Assembly (NCBI GenBank): GCA_032433765.1
Contig: JAVIAB010000025.1
Location: forward strand, 38,220,756-38,284,755
Reading direction: 5' to 3'
DNA: 64,000 nt
Source: Megaustenia siamemsis
Taxonomy: Eukaryota > Mollusca > Gastropoda > Stylommatophora > Ariophantidae
In this document: positions 12,942 through 24,900 of the stretch, piece by piece
Layout: the number at the start of each line of letters is the position of its first letter
Numbering within the stretch: the first letter of the stretch is position 1
Program-made: the position numbers and the translations under genes
The notes under the pieces: model-generated
Told to the model about the DNA's origin: nothing
Databases searched by the model: none
Seen by the model: only the letters and a program-made list of their open reading frames with translations

Positions 12942-15900
12942 GATATATATATATATGATATATATATCTTCTTCTACCTTTCAGCTCCCTGTGGAGCATA
13001 GGTCTTCAACAACCACTTTTCAAGCCGTTCTGTTTCTTGCTATTCTTTTAAGATCTATCTATCTATCTTTCGTTCGCCTGAAGTATTGTCTATATCTGCA
13101 ATGTCGTTTCCTGTATAAATTTTACTGTCTTTTTGTAATTCTTGCAGTGGCCATATAGTTTTGTCTGTAGTGTGTATCTATGGGCCATGGATTTTCCTCA
13201 GTCTACTATATTCAGTGCAGTCTTGAAGTATGTGTTCAGCAGTCTGGGGTGCCTGTCCACATGTACAAGTAGTTGATGTGCCGATCTTGAATTTTGTATA
13301 CATGTGACTATGGAGTCGATTGTGTCCTGTTCTTAGGCGTATAATGATAACTTGTTCATATCTATTCATATTATGAAGGCATCCTGATTTGGGGCTTGTG
13401 GTCTCTGATTGATTTGATTATCTGTTTCTTATGATGTATGTAACTGGTGATCTAGTTTGTGCCTGTGAACTCTTTGCCAACTGATCTGCTTCTCATTTCC
13501 TGGTATTCCACAGTGGACGGGATCCACTGCAGGCAACCCTGTGGTGCTTGCAGAGTTCAGTCAATAAGGTCTGCAGATGTGGTAATTTTCTGGATTGTAG
13601 TGCCTGGAGTACTGATCTTGCATCTGTCACACTACAGGCTGTGGGCTAAGATTACTGTTCAGCAGTTTTTCTATTGCCAACTTTATTGCTTGTATTTCTG
13701 CATCATATTGTGACAATACCTGTTGCTATTTATTCATATCCTAGTGTTATTTGGTACTCTATATATGCACCTGCTCCCCCATTCTTTACTGCATTCTGTG
13801 CTGATCCATCTGTGTACACACGGATCCATAGGTCTTGTGGGTATTCTTCATCCAGGAACTGAGAGTTATTGTTTTTTGCTGTAGACTATTTTGTTCCTCT
13901 TTGTCAACTATTCCTTTCACTTCTGTCCGTATTTGAACTGATAATCCTGATTCATCTGTCCAGGATCTGTTTCTGGTATGGGCAGAAGGGGTTTAACAAC
14001 TCTTGGCATGTCTGGTGTTTGTCTACTAATACGCTTGGCTTGGTGGATAAAGCTCTTCTCTTAAGTCGTCCCAATGCAAGATTTTGGAATCTGTCCTTCA
14101 TTGGATGTCTCGGCATGCATACAATTTTTCTGCCTGTATCAGCACCTTTGTGTCTCTCCGTTCTCTCAGTGCTGGTATCCTCCACAATTTCTCCATCTCC
14201 AATATTGGTGTTGATTTCATTGCTCCTGTGATGACCCTGAGTGCCTGGTTTTGTACTTTATCCAGTTCTTGCAATGTGGTGTTTGATGCTGAGCACCATG
14301 CGGATGATCCATATTCTAAATGTGGGCGTATACTCTGTTGGTAAACTTTACTGAGTATTTTCCCACTCGCACCCCATGTGGTTCCACACAACTTTCTTAG
14401 AATAGCCAATTTCCTCCTTGCTTTTTGGGTTGCCTTATTTATCTGCTGTTTCCAAGATAGTTTGTTATCAAATGTAACTCCGAGATATGTAGCTTGTATG
14501 TCTTCTTTCACAGGCTCATTGTTTATGTAGATGGCTCCTCTTTTTGTTTTGGGGAGAGTGTGAAAAGTGTAGTACTGCATTTGTCTGTATTGATGCTGAT
14601 ACACCCATCTATTTGTCCTGAATTCAGTGCATTCATAGCTCTTTGTAGCAATTTGGAGCCACTGTTGCATACTCCTCTGTGCACCACATTACCAAGTCAT
14701 CTGCATACATTGCCACTTTGATGCCATTCTTTTAAGATCATTCCATGTCTTCCCCATGATCTTCATCTCTGCTTTCATCTGTCTTAACTAAATATAATTT
14801 GGTCTTCCTCTTTGTCTTTTTCCCTTGGCATTCCAAAAAAGGGGAAGCCGCAATAGCTCAGTGGTTAGTGAACTGGACTACAAAGGACAAGAGGTAGGGT
14901 TCGATCCCAATCGACGGCTCCGGTTCACCCAGCCTTTAATGGGTACCGGATTTTTTTCTGGGAAAGTAAAACAGCACGGGCATAATACCGACCACATTAT
15001 CTCAAAAATCATGTGCGAAGGTCTGTAAAATTTATGGTCACTAACACCATATCCCTATACGCCACTTGGCATGACGGGGTACTTTACTTTTTTTTTTTAA
15101 TTCCAAAAAAAGCCTGTTGTGTAATACTCTCAGTTGGCTTCCATAGTGTGTGTCCTATCCAGCACCAATATATACATATATATCAAAACTCTATATCACT
15201 GCAATGCACAATATGCACAATATGCATAATTTGACATCTCGACTCCCATGACATGACATTTTGTGGGGATTCCTGTTAAACTGACTAGAGAATATATTTC
15301 ATTTTCTTCCAGGAGTGAAATCACAACAATTCCGCTGCGAGCGAAGACAACCATTTATATAACCATTTTGTTTGCTACCATGCATTACCTCGATCGACAG
15401 ATGGAGTATGCAAACAGAGTGGGACATCTCTTCAAGCTGCAGTTTCAACGAGAAACAGAGCAGGTATTCTCTTGTGGAATACATTGACATCGTCAGATTA
15501 CTAGGACTTTCTTCTTCTTTTATAAACTTGGAAGTCATTGGGACACTACTGGCAGACTAAGTCAACCAGGGGATTGTTGGGTCACCACTGGTAGACTAAG
15601 CCAACCTGGGGGTTGTTGAGTCACCACTAACAGACTTAGTCAACCTGGGGTTTTTGAGTCACCACTAACATACTTAGTCAACCTGGGGGTTGTTGGGTCT
15701 CCACTGAAAGACTTAGTCAACCTGGGGGTTGTTGGGTCACCGCTGACAGACTTAGTCAACCTGGGGGTTGTTGAGTCACCACTGACAGACTTAGTCAACC
15801 TGGGGGTTTTTGAGTCACCACTAACATACTTAGTCAACCTGGGGGTTGTTGGGTCACCACTGATAGACTTAGTCAACCTGGGGGTTGTTGGGTCACCACT

Positions 15901-18900
15901 GATAGACTTAGTCAACCTGGGGGTTGTTGGGTCACCACTGATAGATTTAGTCAACCTGGGGGTTGTTGGGACACCACTGACAGACTTAGTCAACCTGGGG
16001 ATTGTTGGGTCACCACTGATAGACTTAGTCAACCCATGGTTTGTTGAGTCACCACTGACAGACTTAGTCAACCCATGGTTTGTTGAGTCACCACTGACAG
16101 ACTTAGTCAACCCATGGTTTGTTGAGTCACCACTAACAGACTTAGTCAACCCATGGTTTGTTGAGTCACCACTGACAGACTTAGTCAACCCATGGTTTGT
16201 TGAGTCACCATTGACAGACTTAGTCAACCCATGGTTTGTTGAGTCACCACTAACAGACTTAGTCAACCCATGGTTTGTTGAGTCACCACTGACAGACTTA
16301 GTCAACCCATGGTTTGTTGAGTCACCACTGACAGACTTAGTCAACCCATGGTTTGTTGAGTCACCACTAACAGACTTAGTCAACCCATGGTTTGTTGAGT
16401 CACCACTGACAGACTTAGTCAACCCATGGTTTGTTGAGTCACCACTGATAGACTTAGTCAACCCATGGTTTGTTGGGGCACCACTAACAGACTTAGTCAA
16501 CTTTCCTCATTTCTCTCTATCTTCAATCAATCTTTGAAACTCTGAAAAGTCGAGACCTGTCTATTCTTTGATGTTATCTTCCCATCACTCTCTCTGCTTA
16601 CCTCTCCTTTTCCTCCACAGTTCAGTATGGTCTTTGCTAGACCATACCAAGCTTTATCGTTATATTCTCTACACTTATCTTCAGACAGAATTATACACAA
16701 CAAATTGAAAGACCATATGTTCAGATTTCTAATTTTGTAAGAATTACATGTCATATCACATATAGACAGGAAACAGAAAACTCCTTCAACATACAAACCT
16801 CCAACTCTGTATGTGAGAATTATAACTAAAAAAAGTTAATGAAATGATAAAACTGAATATTATGTTTCAGGTCAAAATGATGGCTGCCATAAACAAGATT
16901 GTTCTAGAAAACATTATCCCATCACATGTCATCGCTTACTTCATGAGGTCATCGCGGAAAAAATGAGGTAATTTCTTGGTTTATCTAAACTGTTTCACTT
17001 TACTAAAGATCTGTGCTCTTTAAAAGCTTAAATTTCCATAATTATGATTAAAGTCGCAGCTACACTCCTAGCTTGCCAGATTTTGGTACATTATAGACCA
17101 CAGACTACTATTAAAACAGTGGCTTCTACATTCCTAGCTGGCCAGATTTTAGTGCATTAAAAGCCACACAATACCATGATCACAGTGCATTCTTGGCTTG
17201 CCAAATTGTAATACATAGTAGATAACTTAATTAGATTATGAACCATTATAGATCATTTTATATTATTGTATTATAAAGACTGCTATAATGAAGTTTTACA
17301 GAAGAATGATAAGAATACCATAGAAATTTAAAAAGAAAAACTACCAACTACAAGTGCATAAAAGGATAAAACAAGGGAACAATATATCATCAACCTATGG
17401 AGAAAATAATCATTTTTAGTTATGTAATGAGAAGGGAACAGCTGGAATAAATTGTGACCACTGCAAAAAAACTGAAGGAAGAAAAGATTAAGGGAAACAA
17501 AAAAATAAAGTACAAGACAGCTTAAGAAAATAGCTTTTAAAGACAACAGAATTTATAAACAGCCATAAAGACAGGAAGTTGAGGAAAGATAATGATGACA
17601 GAATATTACATTATTAACTGACCAGATTTGTATCCATTTGGGGTTTTATGTAAATTAAACATTAGTTAGAATAGAGAGAATAAAAGTAATAATTACAACT
17701 TGAATTCTCTTTTATATTTAACAGAATATCAGTGATGATTACAACTTGAATTCTCTTTTATATTTAACAGAATATCAGTGATGATTACAATTTAAATTCT
17801 CTTTTATATTTAACAGAATATCAGTGATGATTACAACTTGAATTCTCTTTTAAAATTAACAGAATATCAGTGATGATTACAATTTAAATTCTCTTTTATA
17901 TTTAACAGAATATCAGTGATGATTACAACTTGAATTCTCTTTTATATTTAACAGAATATCAGTGATGATTACAATTTAAATTCTCTTTAACAATTACAAG
18001 AATAACAAGAGTGATTGAATTGAAGTAAAGATTTGACAAGCCAGTCACCAATGATCTTTTACTCGTCAGGAACTGTACCACGAAAGCTGCAGCCATACTT
18101 GTGTGATGTTTGCCTCTATCCCAAACTTCAAGAACTTTTACCAACAGACAAAAGCAAATGGCCAGGGACTAGAGTGTATCCGTGTGCTAAATGAAATTAT
18201 TTCAGATTTTGATTTGGTTAGTAAAAGTTACACAGTGTTATTTATATTCTACCTTTGTTTTAACATATCATTAACTCTCTCAGTGCTACCTATCCATCTA
18301 TCTATTGACCTTTCGAGCCATAGCTGGCCCATTTGGCATAGACCCAGATACTCTTTCTCTTATATAAATTTTTATTTCTAGCAGTTTTCAATCCTTCTAA
18401 AGATATTTTATCAAATCTCACCATTTGTCTCTGTTCTGTGCAAGCAACTCTACCTCATTGAGGGAGCCGATTCCTGCTGCTCTTGCTTCTCTGATCAAAG
18501 TTCTTCTCAGTGTCTCTCTGGGTCGGCTTCTTTTCCTCTTACCTGTTGTTTCCCACTGTCAACTCATTATTCTTTACCAATTGTCAACTCATTCTCTACT
18601 CCCTGTCAACTCATTATTATCTACCCACTGTCAACTCATTATTATTTACTCACTGCCAACTCATTATTATCTACCAACTGTCAACTCATTATTATCTACT
18701 CACTGTCAACTCATTATTATCGACCCACTGTCCACTCATTATTCACTACTCACTGTCAACTCAATATTGATTATTCACTGTCAACTCATTATTCACTACT
18801 CACTGTCAACTCATTATTATCTACTCACTGTCAACTCATTATTATCTACTCACTGTCAACTCATTATTATCTATCCACTGTCAACTCATTATTCTCTACT

Positions 18901-21900
18901 CACAGTCAACTCATTATTGACTATTCACTGTCAACTCATTATTATCTACCCACTGTCAACTCATTATTATCTACTCACTGTCAACTCATTATTATCTACC
19001 CACTGTCCACTCATTATTCACTACTCACTGTCAACTCAATATTGATTATTCACTGTCAACTCATTATTCACTACTCACTGTCAACTAATTATTATCTACT
19101 CACTGTCAACTCATTATTATCTACTCACTGTCAACTCATTATTATCTATCCACTGTCAACTCATTATTCTCTACTCACAGTCAACTCATTATTGACTATT
19201 CACTGTCAACTCATTATTATCTACCCACTGTCAACTCATTATTATCTACTCACTGTCAACTCATTATTATCTACCCATTGTCCACTCATTATTCACTACT
19301 CACTGTCAACTCAATATTGATTATTCACTGTCAACTCATTATTCACTACTCACTGTCAACTAATTATTATCTACTCACTGTCAACTCATTATTATCTACT
19401 CACTGTCAACTCATTATTATCTATCCACTGTCAACTCATTATTCTCTACTCATTGTCAACTCATTATTCTCCACCTACAACCAGCTACTCATCAAAAGCC
19501 ACACTGAGGTGGAGAAGATCAAAACAATAGGCAGTACATACATGGCCGCCACCGGACTACACACAGCACATAGGAAAAGTGAGGTATTATGGTTTACTTC
19601 TGAATTATTTACTTTTCTTTCCATCGATCACTAACCAACCACTATTCCAAAATTCGGGGACCTTGGTGACCTAGTTGGGAAAACCACCCGCATGGGCTAC
19701 TGATGTTTGGACAACCTGCATTTGATTCACGCTAGAAGTAGGTCGAGTTGTACTCGTGGTTGGGAAAAAAAATACCCCTGTCGACCCAGCTGCTGGCAGA
19801 AATGGGTACCATGTAGTACTCTGGGAAGGTAAGGAATGCCAACTCGCATCATGATTTTCTATGCTTGAAGCAACACTATCCAGAAGTCTCGGAACACTTC
19901 TAAACTTCTTTGTTTTCCAGCTCTCGCATGCTTAAGTAAGGGTGGATAATACATTTGTTTTGAAAATCCTGAGCTTTGTTTTTGTGTTTAGTCATTTTGA
20001 TTTTTATGTTTGATCAAGGTTTCTGAAAGTCATTGTTGCCTTTGCTATTCTGATACATAGTGATCCATTTCTTCCACTACTTTTCCTTCAAGATATATTT
20101 TTTTCTTCCGGGCGAATTTAATATTTTAATAACTTTTGTCTTTTCTTGGTTGATCTCAAATCCAATTTTCCTAGCCATTGATGACATGTCATTTGATTCT
20201 TTTACATCATATTTGATTGTCCATCCAATGTCTTAGATATTTGATTGTCCATCCAAATGTCTTTGATATTTGATTGTCTATCCAATGTCTTAGATATTTG
20301 ATTGTCCATCCAAATGTCTTTGATATTTGATTGTCCATCCAATGTCTTAGATATTTGATTGTCCATCCAATGTCTTTGATATTTGATTGTCCATCCAAAT
20401 GTCTTTGATATTTGATTGTCCATCCAATGTCTTTGATATTTGATTGTCCATCCAAATTCTTTGATATTTGATTGTCAATCAAATGTCTTTGATATTTGTT
20501 TGTCCATCCAATGTCTTTGATATTTGATTGTCCATCAATGTCTTTCATATTTGATTGTCCATCCAATGTCTTTGATATTTGATTGTCAATCAAATGTCTT
20601 TCATATTTGATTGTCCATCCAATGTCTTTGATATTTGATTGTCCATCCAATGTCTTTGATATTTGATTGTCCATCCGTCTTTGATATTTGATTGTCCATC
20701 CAATGTCTTTGATATTTGATTGTCCAACCAATGTCTTTGATATTTGATTGTCCATCCAAAGTCTTTGATATTTGATTGTCCATCCAATGTCTTTGATATT
20801 TGATTGTCAATCAAATGTCTTTCATATTTGATTGTCCATCCAATGTCTTTGATATTTGATTGTCCATCAATGTCTTTGATATTTGATTGTCCATCCAATG
20901 TCTTTGATATTTGATTGTCCATCCAATGTCTTTGATATTTGATTGTCCAACCAATGTCTTTGATATTTGATTGCCCATCCAAAGTCTTTGATATTTGATT
21001 GTCCATCCAATGTCTTTGATATTTGATTGTCCATCCAATGTCTTTGATATTTGATTGTCCATCCAATGTCTTTGATATTTGATTGTCCAACCAATGTCTT
21101 TGATATTTGATTGTCCAACCAATGTCTTTGATATTTGATTGTCCATCCAAAGTCTTTGATATTTGATTGTCCATCCAATGTCTTTGATATTTGATTGTCC
21201 ATCCAATGTCTTTGATATTTGATTGTCCATCCAATGTCTTTGATATTTGATTGTCCAACCAATGTCTTTGATATTTGATTGTCCATCCAATGTCTTTGAT
21301 ATTTGATTGTCCATCCAATGTCTTTGATATTTGATTGTCCAACCAATGTCTTTGATATTTGATTGTCCAACCAATGTCTTTGATATCCGATTGTCCATCA
21401 ATATCTTTGATATTTGATTGTCCATCCAAAGCCTATCCAATGATAGTATAAATATGATAACTATATTACAGGATGAGAGTTCTGGAGAGACAAACATAGT
21501 ACTGATGGTTGAGTTCAGCCTGGCTATGATGTTTACCCTGGACAACATAAATCAACACTCATTCAACAACTTCAGCTTGAGAATTGGTAATGTTGATGTA
21601 TTTATAAGTTGATTGTTGATGTATCTATAAGGTGATTGCTGATGTATCTATAAGTTGATTGTTGATGTATCTATAAGTTGATTGTTGATGTATCTATAAG
21701 CTGATTGTTGATGTATCTATAAGTTGACCATTGATGTATCTATAAGTTGTTTGTTGATGTATCTATAAGTTGTTTGTTCTCTCTAAAGTTTATACGTTAA
21801 TGCTTCTCAATCTGTGATTAGTCACAACTCCTAAATTGCTTTTGAATCCACGCGAGCTCGTTCTGGCATATCAGATTTTAAGGATGAGTTGTTTATGGCC

Positions 21901-24900
21901 ACAAACCATCAGGGTCTAGTGAATCTGCTAAACTGAACACGCAAGAATCTAAGACAACCAAAATAACTAAAATACTGGCAGTTTTTTATTTTTTTAATTT
22001 TTGCATTCATCAGCTTTTACCTCTGGCGAAGTCCCTAGAGACTAGGAACTGAATTGTGCGTGTTAATCCGTTTTCCTTGGCAGATCCCGTGTGCACAGGG
22101 GTCCCTCGCCGCACAGGCAGATAACTCCATTTTCAGAGGTACTCATATTTTTTTCCATCCATGAGTAATTGACGCTTCATGCTGGGCCTCGCTGTTGAGA
22201 CCAGGGGTGGTTATCACAGAAAGAAATCATAAATACAAATCCCAACTAGCCGGGATTTGAACCCACAACCTCTCTGTCTCGAGGCCAGCGTCTTGCCTCG
22301 AGACCAACCAGTCCCCCCAGGAATTTGAGTTTTGTGAGTTAATCCATTTTTACCTGGTAGCCGTGTGTACATGGGACCCTCTCTGCATAGGCAGATAACT
22401 CTGTCTTTGGAGCTACTCATATTTTTTTCCGTTGAGTAATTGACGTTTCAAGCCGGGCCTCGCTTCTAAGACCATGGGCGGATGCTGCAGAGAGAAATCA
22501 CTAATAAAAATCCCAACTAGTGTTGATGATTATATTGGTGGTCTATGATTATGTTGGTGGTCTATGGTTATGTTGGTGGTCTATGATTATATTGGTGGTC
22601 TATGATTATGTTGTTAGCAGTGATCTCTGCAATATGTGCCATTTTGGCACGCAAGGTTTCTGTTTTTTGAGATTGTGGTTCTGCCCTATGTGCCATCTTC
22701 AGCTCGAAAGGACGATAGATAGATAGATAGATGATTATGTTGGTGGTCTACAATTATGTTGGTGGTCTATGATTATGTTGGTGGTCTATGATTAACACAA
22801 GAAATTGTAAAACAGTTTCATGATTTTTATTGGAGGCCTATAAATAACACAGGAAGTTGTAATTCAAAGATGGTTTAAAAATAGATATCTAATGCAACAA
22901 AGCAAATCAAATATTGGGACAGCTATCCCCTATACTTCAACACAAATCAAATATTGGGACAGCTATCCCCTATACTTCAACACAAATCAAATATTGGGAC
23001 AGCTATCCCCTATACTTCAACACAAATCAAATATTGGGACAGCTATCCCCTATACTTCAACACAAAGCAATGCCTATTACCACCAAGAAACATCTTATAC
23101 AGAGTATATTCATTACCACATTGTGCTATCAGTACCATATGTACCACTAATGAGATGAGATTGAGAAAAGTGTTTGGAGTGACCAGAAAAGACAGAATCA
23201 GAAATGATATTAAAAGAGAAAGAGTAGGCATTGAACCAATCCTAAACTACATACAGAAACAACAAATAAACTGCGTGGCCGTGCAACTAAAACCACTGTT
23301 CCGCTGGCTGAAAAGCCGACGTTTGGTGTTCGAAGCCCGCGGTAGACAGAAAGGATTTTTTCTATCGGGGGTGAAATAAAAATCCTGAGTCTCACACGTC
23401 ATGGCGACTGCTTGACCAAGCCACCTTTATCCCTCTGGTTCTATCGTTGCCCCCCCCCCCCCCATCATACACCAGCAATGGTACTATGTGACGTAAATAT
23501 AGTTTTTATCCATCTAGAAAGAATGTTGTGTCATTTCTTACCATCTTGATCCTTCCTGTGCCGTTAGACATTACATACGGCTTGTTGTGCTTTTTGCCAC
23601 CCATCTCTATTTTGAGCAAGATGTTCGATTTTATCTACTGTGTCTTCGCTTCTCTTATAAGTGTCTTCGCTTCTCTTATAAGTGTCTTTGCTTCTCTTAT
23701 CAGTGTCTTTGCTTCTCTTATAAGTGTCTTTGCTACTCTTATAAGTGTCTTTGCTTCTCTTATAAGTGTCTTTGCTTCTCTTATAAGTGTCTTTGCTTCT
23801 CTTATAAGTGTCTTTGCTTCTCTTATAAGTGTCTTTGCTTCTCTTATAAGTGTCTTTGCTTCTCTTATAAGTGTCTTTGCTACTCTTATAAGTGTCTTTG
23901 CTTCTCTTATAAGTGTCTTCGCTACTCTTATAAGTGTCTTTGCTTCTCTTATAAGTGTCTTTGCTTCTCTTATAAGTGTCTTTTTAGTGTCACTTTAGAG
24001 CCTCTTTTTTTCCATATCCTGATGTTTCCCATAGAAGAGCCAGTTTTGGAATTCTCTTGTTGTCTTTTCTCATCACATGTCCAACATATGTCCATCTTCA
24101 TTCCATAATTGTAGACAAGCTCTTTGGTTGCACTGTCATTTCTCTTATTTCAATATTACGATACAAAGCAAATATTAAAAGACAAGAGTGGAGAAGAGCA
24201 ATGGGCAGACCCAGAGTAAGATGGACAGACAACATCAAAGAAACACTACAACATCAATTAACAATGAGTGAAGCTGCTATAGGGCGAGATCCAGAACTTT
24301 GTATCTCCCTCGACACCCCAACGGATGCAAGAAGTGCAGAAAGAACTAGAACTTTCTAGCTCCCTTGACACCCGAACGGGTACAAGAGGAAAAAGAAAAG
24401 ACAGCCAAACTGTATCCTGCATGTATTACTCTTTGTGAATACCTGCACATTTATGTGAATACCTGTACAGTTACATGAATACCTGTACATTATGTGAATA
24501 CCTGTACATTTATGTGAATACCTGTACAATTATGTGAATACCTGTACAGTTACATGAATACCTGTACAATTATGTGAATACCTGTCTGCAGGTGTCAACA
24601 GTGGACCTGTCATAGCTGGCGTGATAGGAGCCAGAAAGCCCCAATATGACATTTGGGGTGACACTGTCAATGTGGCAAGCAGAATGGACAGTTTTGGGCT
24701 CCCGGGCAAAATACAGGTGAGATTTGAGAGTCAGGTAACGATCAATAGATCTGATAAAGCAAGCTACCTTAGATCATGCAAAACAAACATGAAATTGTAT
24801 CTAGCAGTTAAACTTACAGAGAGATGAGACAAACTACAATGTTTCAAACAAAAATCCTTCAGTAGGCTAATATAAAAGTATACAAAGATCAACACGATAA

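Larger units (their letters stand above)
12967..15168 (-). mobile_element. LINE-E copy carrying two nested insertions
   Basis: LINE-E pieces lie at 12967-13054, 14726-14840 and 15100-15168. They are interrupted by LINE-N (13055-14725) and SINE-1 (14841-15099). The pieces join collinearly when compared with 40940-41635. ATATATATC-like sequence flanks the whole. Confidence 0.85.

Noticed and set aside
15640..16500. 286-codon reverse-strand frame of repeated [13 protein letters not shown]
   Set aside because: A 39-bp repeat keeps any stop-free frame open; the + strand is open too; it sits in an intron of a real gene with no splice or start evidence.
16938..16950. Alternative donor ATGAG|GTCATC in cyclase exon 5 to avoid the TGA
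   Set aside because: It would enter exon 6 out of phase and hit a stop, and would lose conserved residues.
20207..21548. Long reverse-strand frames rich in [16 protein letters not shown]
   Set aside because: The 28-bp unit rotates the same peptides through all three frames, which is a repeat by-product.
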